A DNA stretch of 64,000 nt from Shimia sagamensis (lineage in GTDB: Bacteria; Pseudomonadota; Alphaproteobacteria; Rhodobacterales; Rhodobacteraceae): NCBI RefSeq assembly GCF_900182745.1, contig NZ_FXTY01000004.1, positions 62,001 to 126,000 of the forward strand, in the 5' to 3' direction. A model generated the notes under the pieces. It saw only the letters and a program-made list of their open reading frames with translations. It was not told the origin of the DNA and did no database searches. The translations under genes and the position numbers were made by a program. Of the stretch, positions 26,124-35,283 are shown piece after piece. The first letter of the stretch is position 1. Each line of letters opens with the position of its first letter.

Positions 26124-26713
26124 TGCTTCTGACTCGTCGAAAGGTTCGGATTGATACCGAGCGCATGACCTTGCGCCCGCCAGTCCATTCGGACTTTCGC
26201 GAGTGGGCGGAGTTGCGCTCTGCCAGTGCGGATTTTCTGATCCCCTGGGAGCCGGTCTGGGCCAGCTCTCATCTGAGTCGTAAGAGTTTCACCAACCGCG
26301 TTTACTGGGCACAGCGCTCGATCTCCAATGACACCGCGGTGCCCCTGTTTATGTTCCGCCGTACCGACAATGCGCTGGTCGGGGCTATTACGCTGGACAA
26401 TATCCGGCGGGGGCCTGCGCAGGCCGGTACTTTGGGCTATTGGGTTGGGCAGCAATTTGCGCGTCAGGGCTTAATGAGCGAGGCCATAGAGGCGGTGGTG
26501 CATCATGCCTTCACGCGCTTAGATTTGAGCCGGATTGAAGCGGCCTGTTTGCCGGAAAACGTCGCCAGTCGCGGCGTGCTGGAAAACTCTGGTTTCAAAT
26601 ATGAAGGTGTCGCGCAGAGCTACCTTCAGATCAACGGGCGCTGGCGCACACATGTGCTTTATGCGGCGCTGCGCCATGATCGGCGGGGCCGTACCTTGGC
26701 GGGACAGGTTTAA
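26123..26713 (+). CDS. GNAT N-acetyltransferase, RimJ/RimL type
   Basis: The 196-residue protein has the RimJ/RimL features RIDTERMTLRPPVHSDFREW, GAITLDNIRRG, the acetyl-CoA loop motif GYWVGQQFARQGLMSEAI, and LSRIEAACLPENVASRGVLENSGF. Relatives acetylate ribosomal proteins or other N-terminal amines; the target here is unknown. One-base overlap with the M16 gene indicates co-translation. Confidence 0.9.
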   Translation: MLLTRRKVRIDTERMTLRPPVHSDFREWAELRSASADFLIPWEPVWASSHLSRKSFTNRVYWAQRSISNDTAVPLFMFRRTDNALVGAITLDNIRRGPAQAGTLGYWVGQQFARQGLMSEAIEAVVHHAFTRLDLSRIEAACLPENVASRGVLENSGFKYEGVAQSYLQINGRWRTHVLYAALRHDRRGRTLAGQV

Positions 26714-26782
26714 GCTCCCCAAAAGTGTGAACGCCAGATCATGTGATTTCTGCTATCCTGTCGAGACCCGGGGGAGAGCAGA

Positions 26783-27592
26783 ATGCGGTTTCTTGTGATT
26801 TTGTTTGTAATGCTGGCGAGCGCGGCAACGGCGCAGGATCGGCGGCCCAGTCATTGTATTGCTTTGGCACAGGTGCCGGGGATTGAATATCTGCATAAGG
26901 CGTCGTTTCGTGAACCGGTGGCGGAGCACGCGGTGCGGATCAGCTATATCAGCCATGCGTCATTCCTGATCCAGAGCCATGATGGCCTGAATGCGGTCAC
27001 TGACTATACGGGGTTTCTTGGGGTGACCAATCTGGTGCCGGATGTGGTTACGATGAACCACGCACACACCACGCATTGGACCACCAACCCCGATCCAGCA
27101 ATCCCGCATGTGTTGCCGGGGTGGGGCGGTTATGGGTTGGGAATTGAGCATCATCTGGATTTGGGATCGATGCTGGTGCGTAATGTCTCCACCGACATCC
27201 GCAGCTTTGGCGGCGTGGAGCAAAAGGGCAACTCGATCTTTGTGTTTGAGGTGGCGGGCCTGTGCATTGGCCATTTGGGGCATTTGCATCACGAGCCCAA
27301 TGAGGCGCAATATGCAGCCTTGGGGCGGCTGGATGTGGTGATGGCAGCGGTGGACGGCGGGATGAGCCTTGATGTGCCCACCATGATGCGGGTGCTCAAG
27401 CGGCTCAAGGCGCAGGTGGTGATTCCGATGCATTGGTTTGAGGATTGGACGTTACGGGCGTTTTTGACCGGGATGTCAGACACATATCTTGTCGAGAACA
27501 GTGGTCGTTCCAGTCTGACAGTTAGTCTTCGCGACTTGCCGAAAACGCCCACGATCAAAGTTCTGATGCCGCGCTATCTGCAGGACCCGTAA
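26783..27592 (+). CDS. Exported metallo-beta-lactamase fold hydrolase
   Basis: The 269-residue protein has a signal peptide (MRFLVILFVMLASAATA) and a UlaG-like metallo-hydrolase layout: ISYISHASFLIQSHDG, the sequence NHAHTTHW in place of the classical HxHxDH (so the metal site is altered or variant), then GHLGHLHHEP and PMHWFEDW supplying later histidines. It probably acts in the periplasm; the substrate is unknown. The start has GGGGGAG upstream. Confidence 0.83.
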   Translation: MRFLVILFVMLASAATAQDRRPSHCIALAQVPGIEYLHKASFREPVAEHAVRISYISHASFLIQSHDGLNAVTDYTGFLGVTNLVPDVVTMNHAHTTHWTTNPDPAIPHVLPGWGGYGLGIEHHLDLGSMLVRNVSTDIRSFGGVEQKGNSIFVFEVAGLCIGHLGHLHHEPNEAQYAALGRLDVVMAAVDGGMSLDVPTMMRVLKRLKAQVVIPMHWFEDWTLRAFLTGMSDTYLVENSGRSSLTVSLRDLPKTPTIKVLMPRYLQDP

Positions 27593-27638
27593 AGGATTTT
27601 TCGTGGACCTTGCGGCGCGGTCCGCGTAAATCAGGCGC

Positions 27639-29048
27639 ATGAGTTTACATGATGCCTCCCCCGAATTTGTCCAATCCCTTTCTGAACATCTGCCTGAGGG
27701 CACGTTGCGTGCGCCGGAACCGCGCTATCTGGAAGAACCGCGTGGGCGGTCTTTTGGCAATGGGGGCGTTGTGGCGCTGCCGCGTTCAGTGGATGAGGTG
27801 TCCACCATTGTTAAGGCGTGCAATGCGTCTGAGGTGCCAGTGGTGCCTTATGGTGGTGGCACCGGGCTTGTGGGTGGTCAAGTTGTGACCGACGGCGCCA
27901 AGCCGGTGATCTTGTCCCTGGAGCGGATGAACAAGGTGCGCGAAGTGCGGCCTTTGGAAAATGTGATGGTGGCTGAGGCCGGCGTGATCTTAAAAGATGT
28001 GCAGACGGCAGCGGAGGCGGCAAATCGATTGTTCCCCCTGTCCTTGGGCGCAGAAGGCACAGCCCGTATTGGCGGCAATCTGGCGACCAACGCCGGCGGC
28101 GTGAATGTGCTGCGCTATGGTAATGCGCGGGATTTGTGTCTGGGACTGGAGGCGGTGCTGCCCACCGGTGAGATTTGGCACGGGCTGACCCGGCTGCGTA
28201 AAGACAACACCGGCTATGATCTGCGCAACCTCTTGGTGGGGGCGGAAGGCACATTGGGTGTGATCACTGCGGCAACGTTGAAGCTGTTTGCCCGGCCCAA
28301 ATCAGTGGCTACAGCCATCATGGTGGTGACAGACCCAGCCGCGGCGTTGCGCTTGCTGGCTTTGGCACGGGAGTGTGTGGACGAAGCAGTCTCTGCTTTT
28401 GAGTTGATGCACCGTCATGGCATGGATTTTGTGGCAGAAACGCTGCCCGATGTACGGCTGCCGTGTGACACGCCGCCGGAGTGGTCCGTGTTGATTGAAG
28501 TGGGCACCGGCTCGGGGGCGGAAAAACTGCTGGAAGACCTGTTTGGCCAAGCGCTTGAGGAAGGCTTGGTGGACGACGGATTGATTGCGCAAAGCGCACG
28601 TCAGCGGGATGACTTCTGGAACCTGCGCGAGCATATTCCGGTGGCGAACAAGGCTGTTGGCTCGGTGGCGAGCCACGACATTTCACTGCCGCTCGAGGCG
28701 CTGCCGGAATTTATTGCGGAGATGAGCGCTAAGATTGCCGCGCAATGCCCATTGCGGATCAACTGCTTTGGCCATCTTGGCGACGGCAATTTGCACTATA
28801 ACCTGTTCCCTCCCAAGGGCCGCAGCCGGCATGACTTTGATGACATCCGGCACGGGCTGAGCACACAGATTTACGACCTCGTGCACCAATATGGTGGTTC
28901 CTTCAGTGCGGAGCACGGTGTGGGACGTTTGAAAGTTGTAGACTTGGAGACATATGGCGATCCAACGCGCCTGGCGGCGATGCGCGCCATCAAAACGGCG
29001 CTGGACCCTAAAGGTATCATGAACCCGGGCGCGGTGCTTGCGCCCTAG
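27639..29048 (+). CDS. FAD-linked oxidoreductase, D-lactate/D-2-hydroxyglutarate dehydrogenase type
   Basis: The 469-residue protein has an N-terminal PP-loop FAD domain of the VAO family (PYGGGTGLVGGQVV, about 65-80; GGNLATNAGGVNVLRYGNARDL, about 145-165) and a C-terminal FAD-oxidase domain with the metal/substrate site HLGDGNLHYN and the closing AEHGVGRLK and DPKGIMNPG. Family members oxidise D-2-hydroxyacids such as D-lactate, glycolate or D-2-hydroxyglutarate. The single-polypeptide form without glcE/glcF next to it favours the D2HGDH/Dld group. Confidence 0.9.
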   Translation: MSLHDASPEFVQSLSEHLPEGTLRAPEPRYLEEPRGRSFGNGGVVALPRSVDEVSTIVKACNASEVPVVPYGGGTGLVGGQVVTDGAKPVILSLERMNKVREVRPLENVMVAEAGVILKDVQTAAEAANRLFPLSLGAEGTARIGGNLATNAGGVNVLRYGNARDLCLGLEAVLPTGEIWHGLTRLRKDNTGYDLRNLLVGAEGTLGVITAATLKLFARPKSVATAIMVVTDPAAALRLLALARECVDEAVSAFELMHRHGMDFVAETLPDVRLPCDTPPEWSVLIEVGTGSGAEKLLEDLFGQALEEGLVDDGLIAQSARQRDDFWNLREHIPVANKAVGSVASHDISLPLEALPEFIAEMSAKIAAQCPLRINCFGHLGDGNLHYNLFPPKGRSRHDFDDIRHGLSTQIYDLVHQYGGSFSAEHGVGRLKVVDLETYGDPTRLAAMRAIKTALDPKGIMNPGAVLAP

Positions 29049-29050
29049 GT

Positions 29051-29105
29051 CTTCTCATTCTTCAAATATCCTGGGGAGTCGCCGGAGGCGACGGGGCAAC
29101 GCCCC
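29051..29105. repeat. Dispersed 3'-end element, copy 1, with two hairpins
   Basis: TTCTCATTCTTCAAATATCC followed by TGGGGAG is shared, in reverse orientation, with the copy at 44620-44649. Downstream are two hairpins, GTCGCC/GGCGAC (29078-29092) and GGGGC/GCCCC (29093-29105). The element fills the gap between the convergent dehydrogenase and apt genes and may terminate both transcripts, although no T-run follows. Confidence 0.65.
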
Positions 29106-29106
29106 A

Positions 29107-29646
29107 TTACAGCCCGTCGAACTCACAGAGCACAGAGACATCCATGCCCATGGACTCAAGTTTCTTGCGGCCGCCAAGCTCTGGCAGGTCGATGATGAAA
29201 GAACAGCTGATGATCTCGCCCCCCAAGCGCTCGATCAGCTTGATACCCGCTTCGGCCGTGCCGCCGGTGGCGAGAAGATCGTCGACCACAAGCACTTGTT
29301 CACCTGGCTGGATGGCGTCGTCGTGGATTTCGACAATCGCCTCGCCATATTCAAGCTTATAGTCCTGTGAGATGGTGGTGCCGGGCAGTTTTCCTTTTTT
29401 GCGGATGGGCACAAAACCTACGCTGAGCTGGTGGGCAATGGCGCCGCCAAGGATAAAGCCACGCGCTTCCAGACCCACAACTTTGTCGATGCGAGTGCCC
29501 GCGTAGGGGTGCAACATCTGGTCAATTGCCATGCGGAAGCCGCGCGGGTCGGCAAACAGCGTGGTGACATCGCGGAACATGATGCCCTCGTGCGGGAAAT
29601 CAACAATGGTGCGAATGTAGTCTTTGACGTCGGCGCTTTTGGGCAT
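29107..29646 (-). CDS. apt: Adenine phosphoribosyltransferase
   Basis: The 179-residue enzyme salvages adenine to AMP with PRPP. It has the N-terminal hood [20 protein letters not shown], the base-recognition segment [14 protein letters not shown], and the PRPP loop [13 protein letters not shown] (about 123-135). Full family length. It is convergent with the FAD-linked dehydrogenase gene. Methylthioadenosine phosphorylase, which releases adenine, is encoded 1.1 kb away on the same strand, but the two are not in one operon. Confidence 0.96.
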   Translation of the reverse strand: MPKSADVKDYIRTIVDFPHEGIMFRDVTTLFADPRGFRMAIDQMLHPYAGTRIDKVVGLEARGFILGGAIAHQLSVGFVPIRKKGKLPGTTISQDYKLEYGEAIVEIHDDAIQPGEQVLVVDDLLATGGTAEAGIKLIERLGGEIISCSFIIDLPELGGRKKLESMGMDVSVLCEFDGL

Positions 29647-29809
29647 CTTATGTTCCGGTGGTAAATTTCAGACGAAGCAGGTTTGGCGGATGCGGGCGTG
29701 TCGCGCAAGAGTGGAGTTTGTCGCGGTGTGACGACTTTGTTCTGGACGGGTGTGGGGTGCGGTCTGTAAGCACAGATTAGGATTGGGTAACAGCACGGGT
29801 GGGCGTCGC

Positions 29810-30040
29810 GTGGGATCAAAGAATGAAGCGCAGTCGGACGCAGCTGATAGCGTGGCCAAGTCCAAGAGCAAATCTAAGTCCAAGACAAAATCCAAGCACA
29901 AAAAAGACAGTCAGCTGGTGTTGCGGCTGGACAAAGAAGAGCGCGATGCCTTTGTCGACCTGTGTAAGGAACTGGACACCAGCGCTGCGCGTGAAATTCG
30001 CGGTTTCATTCGTAAATTTATGAAGAAAAACAGGCGTTAA
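29810..30040 (+). CDS. Small basic protein with Lys/Ser repeat and possible ribbon-helix-helix segment
   Basis: The 76-residue product has a low-complexity Lys/Ser run (about 17-32) followed by LVLRLDKEERDAFVDLCKELD and a second helix, AAREIRGFIRKFMKK. Strand-helix-helix order with a hydrophobic strand resembles ribbon-helix-helix DNA-binding proteins, but this is inference. The start is uncertain: a GTG at 29810 is chosen, and an earlier GTG at 29750 is possible. The stop overlaps the 3' end of the LysE-type gene by four bases. Confidence 0.6.
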   Translation: MGSKNEAQSDAADSVAKSKSKSKSKTKSKHKKDSQLVLRLDKEERDAFVDLCKELDTSAAREIRGFIRKFMKKNRR

Positions 30041-30666
30041 GCGGCGCGCTTAAGAGTTGCGGTCAGCAGTCCCATCCCCATCAATGTGACGCCACCCAGG
30101 CGGGTCAAACCATGCATCACAGCTGGGCGTTCAATGCGGCTGCGCAAGCGATCTGCCAGCAGCGCATAGGCCAGGGCATTGAGCGCGGCGAGCGTGACAA
30201 AGGTGCTGATCAGGATGGCAAATTGCGGCAACATCGCTGTCGTTGGGTCAATGAACTGCGGTACAAAGGCGATAAAGAAGCCGATGCTTTTGGGGTTTAG
30301 GGCTGTGACGGCAGCAGCGTGACCAAACACGCCGCGCGCAGGCAGGTCGGCGGATTTGCTGATGTCGCCCAGGCTGGCGTGACCGGCGCTGCGCAGCATC
30401 TTGTAGCCGAGCCAGAGCAGGTACGCGGCGCCCACCCATTTGAGCACCATAAACGCGGTGGCGGAGGCCAGCACAAGGGCACCAAGCCCCAATAGGGACG
30501 CGGTCATGGCAATCAGATCACCAAGAGCGACACCCGCTGCGGTGGCGACGGCGACCTTGCGACCTTGGGTGAGCGCATAGCTTAGCACCAGCAGAATGGT
30601 GGGGCCGGGGATCAGCAAGAGCGCGAAAGAGGCGGCGACAAAGGTCAGCCAGAGATCGAGGGACAT
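30037..30666 (-). CDS. LysE family amino-acid exporter (RhtB type)
   Basis: The 209-residue inner-membrane protein has about six helices and the LysE/RhtB signature LLIPGPTILLVLSYALTQGRKVAVATAAGVALGD at the N terminus (abbreviated here to its G-P and G-x-x-x-G core at about 19-50), plus NPKSIGFFIAFVPQF in the middle. It exports amino acids or related compounds; the substrate is not evident. No clear ribosome-binding site precedes it, since the mtnP terminator-like hairpin abuts the start. Confidence 0.9.
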   Translation of the reverse strand: MSLDLWLTFVAASFALLLIPGPTILLVLSYALTQGRKVAVATAAGVALGDLIAMTASLLGLGALVLASATAFMVLKWVGAAYLLWLGYKMLRSAGHASLGDISKSADLPARGVFGHAAAVTALNPKSIGFFIAFVPQFIDPTTAMLPQFAILISTFVTLAALNALAYALLADRLRSRIERPAVMHGLTRLGGVTLMGMGLLTATLKRAA

Positions 30667-30671
30667 GAGAA

Positions 30672-30699
30672 AGGGCCTGCAAATGAATCAACAGGCCCT
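30672..30699 (-). terminator. Terminator-like hairpin between mtnP and lysE-type gene
   Basis: AGGGCCTG (30672-30679) and CAGGCCCT (30692-30699) pair perfectly. On the minus strand the stem is followed by TTTCTC, only a weak U-tract. It ends six bases before the exporter ATG, so it may act as a terminator for mtnP or mask initiation of the exporter gene. Confidence 0.55.
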
Positions 30700-30735
30700 A
30701 TCAAATAGGTGATATGGGATTTGGTCCAGTGGGAA

Positions 30736-31626
30736 TTAGCCTGCAAGCACGCGACCGGCGACAGCATCGAGCTTGGCGATCATCGCAGGGTCGCGTTTGT
30801 CCGGAGCTGTCATGATGGCAAACTCCAAAGCCTTGTCGCAGCCGTGTTCACAGTCAGCACGCTTTGCGCCCAAGAGAGCAGGGAGGCCGCGTACGAGATT
30901 GCGGGCTTTTTCGGAGTTACCGGTCAATGTGTCAATGATTTCAGTGACATCAACTTCACCGTGCTCGGGGTGCCAGCTGTCATAGTCGGTGACCATCGCA
31001 ACCGAGGCATAGCAAAGCTCAGCTTCGCGGGCCAGTTTGGCTTCGGGCATATTGGTCATGCCAATCACATCCGCCCCCCAGCTTTCGCGGTACATTTTGC
31101 TTTCCGCCAGCGTGGAGAACTGCGGGCCTTCCATCGCAAGGTAGGTGCCGCCCTTGTGCACCGTGATGCCAGCATCGGTGGCAGCTGTGAGGCAGGCGTC
31201 TGAGAGGCGCGGGCAGGTGGGATGGGCAACACTGACATGCGCAACAAGGCCGGGGCCAAAGAAAGATTTCTCACGCGCAAAGGTGCGGTCAATGAATTGA
31301 TCCACAATGACAAAATCGCCCGGCGCCATGTCTTCGCGGAAGGAGCCTGTGGCAGACACTGAGATCACATCGGTCACGCCCAGACGTTTTAGCGCATCGA
31401 TGTTGGCGCGGTAAGGCACAGAAGTGGGCGTGTGCACGTGGCCGCGGCCATGACGTGGCAGGAAGGCCATTTTCACGCCACCCAAACGGCCTGTGAGAAT
31501 CTCGTCAGACGGAGTGCCAAAGGGGCTTTCCACTGCCTGCCATTTGGCGTCTTCCAAGCCGTCAATGTCATAGATGCCGGAGCCGCCAATCACGGCGATC
31601 ATGGTTTCTTTGCTGGCCTCTGTCAT
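30736..31626 (-). CDS. mtnP: S-methyl-5'-thioadenosine phosphorylase
   Basis: The 296-residue protein of the trimeric PNP/MTAP family splits methylthioadenosine into adenine and methylthioribose-1-phosphate, part of methionine salvage. Motifs are IAVIGGSGIYDIDGL, the phosphate-binding FLPRHGRGHVHTPTSVPYRANI, EGPQFSTLAESKMYR at the ribose site, and VDVTEIIDTL. GGAG lies six bases upstream of the ATG at 31626; an inner ATG at residue 9 is less well supported. Confidence 0.94.
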   Translation of the reverse strand: MTEASKETMIAVIGGSGIYDIDGLEDAKWQAVESPFGTPSDEILTGRLGGVKMAFLPRHGRGHVHTPTSVPYRANIDALKRLGVTDVISVSATGSFREDMAPGDFVIVDQFIDRTFAREKSFFGPGLVAHVSVAHPTCPRLSDACLTAATDAGITVHKGGTYLAMEGPQFSTLAESKMYRESWGADVIGMTNMPEAKLAREAELCYASVAMVTDYDSWHPEHGEVDVTEIIDTLTGNSEKARNLVRGLPALLGAKRADCEHGCDKALEFAIMTAPDKRDPAMIAKLDAVAGRVLAG

Positions 31627-31865
31627 GCCCGTCTCCCAGTGCAGTACTTTGGGCAAAGTCTTGGGCGCAAGAGGCGGGAATTGCAAGGTAAAGCCGGGTC
31701 AGTAACACATCTGTAATGCGTCGGTATCACCGAGGTGCAAAATGGGACCATCAGAAGGGCAATCGGGACACAGATCGGCCCAAGCGGCCATCACTATTGT
31801 TTGTTAAGGGCAAACCCGCTAGGGAGGCGCCAAGCGAACACTCCCAAATTTACGCAGGTACACTC

Positions 31866-33512
31866 ATGAGACGCGCGGCGTTGGCCATGCTGGCCAAGAA
31901 TATTTCTCCCCCCAACCTGTCCATTATGCAGGACGAGGGGTTCACACCCGGTCGGGTTAAGACTGAAGTTTTGTCTGGCCTGACCGTGGCATTGGCCTTG
32001 GTGCCCGAAGCGGTGGCCTTTGCCTTTGTGGCAGGTGTGCACCCGTTGGTGGGGCTTTACGCGGCCTTTTTGGTCGGCTTGATCACCGCGTTGATTGGTG
32101 GTCGTCCGGGTATGATCTCCGGTGCAACTGGTGCGTTGGCGGTGGTGATGGTGGCCTTGGTGGCGCAGCACGGGGTGGAATACCTGTTTGCGACTGTGAT
32201 CTTGATGGGGGTTTTGCAGATTATTGCTGGCGCGTTGCATTGGGGCAAATTCATCCGTCTTGTGCCACATCCGGTGATGTTGGGCTTTGTGAACGGTCTG
32301 GCGATTGTGATTTTCCTGGCGCAGCTGACTCAATTTAAGGACCCAACAAACACAGAGGCATGGTTGCCGTGGGCTCAGTTGGTGATGATGTTGGGCCTTG
32401 TGGCGTTGACCATGGGTATTATTTGGGGGCTTCCTAAGCTGACCAAAGCCATTCCAGCGCCGCTGGCAGGCATTGGGATCACCGCGATCATCGTGATTGT
32501 ATTTGGCATCAACGTGCCAACTGTGGGTGACATGGCCTCGATCAAAGGGGGCTTCCCAAGCTTCCACGTACCGTTTGGTTCTGGTGAGGGGATTTATCCA
32601 CCTGCACTGTTGGCACCGTTCAACCTTGAAACCCTGTGGATCATCCTGCCATACGCGGTGATCCTGGCGGCAATTGGTCTGATCGAAAGCCTGCTGACAC
32701 TGAACCTTGTGGGCGAGATGACCGGCAAGCGTGGTGGTGCATCCCAAGAGTGTATCGCGCAAGGTACGGCCAATGTTGTGACCGGGTTCTTCGGTGGCAT
32801 GGGCGGCTGTGCGATGATTGGTCAGTCAATGATCAACGTGAAATCCGGTGGCCGTACGCGGATTGCTGGCATCGCGGCGGCGCTGTTCCTGTTGGCGTTT
32901 ATCGTGGTGGCCAGCCCGCTGATTGAGCGTATCCCGCTGGCCGCGCTGGTGGGCGTGATGTTCATGGTGGTGATTGGCACGTTTGCCTGGAACAGCTTCC
33001 AGATCATGCGCCGCGTGCCCAAAATGGACGCCTTTGTGATTGTGCTGGTGACAGTTGTGACCGTGCTCGAAGACCTCGCGGTGGCGGTTGTGGTTGGTGT
33101 GATCGTGTCTGCGCTGGCCTATAGCTGGCAGAACGCGCGCCGTATTCATGCCAACACCCGTGAAAGCGAGAGTGATCCGGGTGCGAAGGTTTATGAGATC
33201 GAAGGGCCGCTGTTCTTTGGCTCCGCCGAAGGATTTGGCGAGCTGTTTGAGATCGAAAGTGACCCAGCGCATGTGATTGTGGACTTTGCCCGCTCGCGGG
33301 TGGTGGACCAGTCGGCGTTGCAGGCAATTGAGGCTCTGGCTGGCAAATATGAAGCCGCTGGCAAGCAGGTCGTGCTGCGTCACCTGAGCCGCGATTGTCA
33401 TGAACTGCTGTCTAAAGCGGGCAACCTGATGGTCGATAGTGATGACGATCCGGAGTATGAGATCGCCGTGGACTATCCGGTGCGCACCGGGGTGTTTGGC
33501 GGCGGACACTGA
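31866..33512 (+). CDS. SulP family anion permease with STAS domain
   Basis: The 548-residue protein has about 12-14 transmembrane segments (GLTVALALVPEAVAFAFVAG at the start of the SulP domain; GGMGGCAMIGQSMINVKSGG in the middle) and a cytoplasmic STAS domain (about 450-535; VIVDFARSRVVDQSALQAI). SulP proteins carry sulfate, bicarbonate or other anions; some act as Na+-coupled bicarbonate transporters. The ATG at 31866 is chosen, and one at 31926 is also possible. The open frame further upstream lacks transporter character. Confidence 0.9.
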   Translation: MRRAALAMLAKNISPPNLSIMQDEGFTPGRVKTEVLSGLTVALALVPEAVAFAFVAGVHPLVGLYAAFLVGLITALIGGRPGMISGATGALAVVMVALVAQHGVEYLFATVILMGVLQIIAGALHWGKFIRLVPHPVMLGFVNGLAIVIFLAQLTQFKDPTNTEAWLPWAQLVMMLGLVALTMGIIWGLPKLTKAIPAPLAGIGITAIIVIVFGINVPTVGDMASIKGGFPSFHVPFGSGEGIYPPALLAPFNLETLWIILPYAVILAAIGLIESLLTLNLVGEMTGKRGGASQECIAQGTANVVTGFFGGMGGCAMIGQSMINVKSGGRTRIAGIAAALFLLAFIVVASPLIERIPLAALVGVMFMVVIGTFAWNSFQIMRRVPKMDAFVIVLVTVVTVLEDLAVAVVVGVIVSALAYSWQNARRIHANTRESESDPGAKVYEIEGPLFFGSAEGFGELFEIESDPAHVIVDFARSRVVDQSALQAIEALAGKYEAAGKQVVLRHLSRDCHELLSKAGNLMVDSDDDPEYEIAVDYPVRTGVFGGGH

Positions 33513-33537
33513 CCGCTGCGCCAAACGAGTAAGAAAT

Positions 33538-33565
33538 GGGCTGGCCGAGAGGCTGGCCCTTTTTG
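33538..33565 (+). terminator. Rho-independent terminator after the SulP gene
   Basis: GGGCTGGCC and GGCTGGCCC (33538-33559) pair around a GAGA loop with two G-T pairs, followed by TTTTTG. A second GC-rich hairpin-forming stretch (33583-33620) follows. Confidence 0.75.
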
Positions 33566-33699
33566 TTTTGCGCAGCTTCAGGGCGGCGCCCTCCCGTGGG
33601 GAGGGGCGGGCGCGGCCCGGACGATGTCCGTGCCAAGGTGGGTCTTGTGTTTTGCGAAACGGAGTTGCAAGACGATGGGAGCCACTCTGGAGCGCACTT

Positions 33700-34611
33700 A
33701 TGACCTTCCTTGCCATATTGATCGGGCTATTGCCTTCGTTCTTGCTTGTTGGGCTGGGTGGCGTGCTGCGCAAACGTTTGTCGGCCAATGCCTGGCAGGG
33801 GTTGGACAAGCTCAACTTTGAAATTCTGTTTCCGGCGCTGCTGTTTGTCGCCGCCAGTCAGCGGCCGTTGGAGATTGGCCAAGTGGTGGGCATTGCGCCT
33901 TTGGTCTGGGGGCTGTTGGCGGTGGGCTTGGTTGTGGGCTATGGCGCGCGGCGGTTTGGGCCAGAGCGGTTTTTGGATTTTGCCGGGGCGTGGCAGACCG
34001 CGTGGCGGTTCAACACGGCGCTGGCGTTTATTGCCATTGCCACCACGGATAAGGCGGATGCGGCTGTGATGGCGGTGGCGATTGGCATGGCGGTGCCGAT
34101 GGCCAATGTGTTTGCGGTGAGTGCGTTGAGCCGAGGTGGCAGCTTTGGGCTGTGGGGCACGGTCAAAAAAGTGGCGCTCAATCCGTTTTTGATTGCCTCC
34201 TTGGGGGGCGTGTTGGTGGGGCTGTCAGGCTTGAGTGTTCCCGCGCCGGTGTTGGCGCCGCTGGAGATGTTGGCGGCGGCGGCGATCCCGATTGCCTTGA
34301 TCTCGGTCGGGGCGACGATGAATTGGGGCGCTTTGGCCCGGCTGGATGCGTTTAGCGGGATAATCTGCGCCACCAAGTTGTTGGTGATGCCTGTGGCGGC
34401 GTTGGTGCTGGCTTTGGGACTGGGGCTGGAAAGCGGTGTGGCGGTGGTGCTGGTGATCTGGGCGGCCCTGCCCACGGCGAGTGCGGCGCATGTGTTGGCG
34501 TCGGGTTTTGGTGCGGATCGGGAGTTGTCCGCGACACTGGTGGCGCAGACAACGTTGTTGGGGGCGGTGAGCCTGCCGGTGTGGATCACACTGGCTGAGG
34601 TGGTGTTTTAG
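33700..34611 (+). CDS. AEC family transporter
   Basis: The 303-residue inner-membrane protein has about ten helices in the auxin-efflux-carrier/AEC pattern: LLVGLGGVLRKR, LNFEILFPALLF, and late LPTASAAHVLASGFGAD. AEC permeases move small organic acids such as malate or malonate; the substrate is unknown. The ATG at 33700 begins the first helix. The stop overlaps the convergent acetyltransferase gene by four bases. Confidence 0.9.
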   Translation: MTFLAILIGLLPSFLLVGLGGVLRKRLSANAWQGLDKLNFEILFPALLFVAASQRPLEIGQVVGIAPLVWGLLAVGLVVGYGARRFGPERFLDFAGAWQTAWRFNTALAFIAIATTDKADAAVMAVAIGMAVPMANVFAVSALSRGGSFGLWGTVKKVALNPFLIASLGGVLVGLSGLSVPAPVLAPLEMLAAAAIPIALISVGATMNWGALARLDAFSGIICATKLLVMPVAALVLALGLGLESGVAVVLVIWAALPTASAAHVLASGFGADRELSATLVAQTTLLGAVSLPVWITLAEVVF

Positions 34612-35240
34612 GACACTTTTAGCGCCGCAATATTCCCAGCCAAAATCGCGGGAATGCCGGCTTCGATCCTGTCCTGTGGCCAATCCCACCACGCGATTTG
34701 CAGAAGCTCGGCAATGGTGGCGTCATCAAAGCGTTTTTTCATCACGGTGCCGGGATTGCCAGTGACGATGCCATAAGGCGGCACCGTGCCGCGCACGACT
34801 GCGCCCGCGCCAATGATCGCCCCGTGGCCGATCTGAGCGCCGGGCAGCACCATCGCGCCGTAGCCAAGCCAGACATCGTGGCCCACCGAAGTGTCGCGTG
34901 TGTCAGGTTGGTAGCCTTCCGGCACGGTGTCGGTAAAGACCGGGAAGGGGTAACAGCTGAGCCCATCTGTCGCGTGATTTGCGGAGCTGGTGATGAAGCG
35001 CACACCGTGTGCGATCTGGCAGAACTTGCCGATGCTTAAAGTCTCTTGGCTAAAGTCAAAGAGAAAGGGCGCGAGATGGGATGCCCAGTTTTTGGGTGGT
35101 GAGAAGTCGGAGGCGTAAGTGTGGTCACCGACTTCAAATTTTGGATGGTCGATCACAGCCGACAAAAACACGGTGCCTGCGTGTTTGCTGCCGTCCGGCA
35201 AAGTGACCGGAAAGGCGGTATTGGGATCGGGAAGGGGCAT
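34608..35240 (-). CDS. Hexapeptide-repeat acetyltransferase, CatB/Vat type
   Basis: The 210-residue left-handed beta-helix protein shows hexapeptide repeats between about 60 and 165 (IGKFCQIAHGVRFITSSANHATDG, VGHDVWLGYGAMVLPGAQIGHGAIIGAGAVV; cut here to family-typical parts). The catalytic His lies in NHATDG, and the typical GNPGTVMKKRF follows. Xenobiotic acetyltransferases of this class inactivate chloramphenicol or streptogramins, but many relatives have other acceptors, so resistance should not be assumed. AAGGAGG precedes the ATG at 35240. Confidence 0.88.
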   Translation of the reverse strand: MPLPDPNTAFPVTLPDGSKHAGTVFLSAVIDHPKFEVGDHTYASDFSPPKNWASHLAPFLFDFSQETLSIGKFCQIAHGVRFITSSANHATDGLSCYPFPVFTDTVPEGYQPDTRDTSVGHDVWLGYGAMVLPGAQIGHGAIIGAGAVVRGTVPPYGIVTGNPGTVMKKRFDDATIAELLQIAWWDWPQDRIEAGIPAILAGNIAALKVS

Positions 35241-35283
35241 TTGGCCCTCCTTTCGAAATGTCCCTCGCGCCTGAGGCCCCGGT

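Noticed and set aside
34608..35240. Antibiotic resistance call for the CatB/Vat-like acetyltransferase
   Set aside because: Hexapeptide acetyltransferases of this class have many acceptors; no mobile element or resistance gene is adjacent, so only the family is reported.
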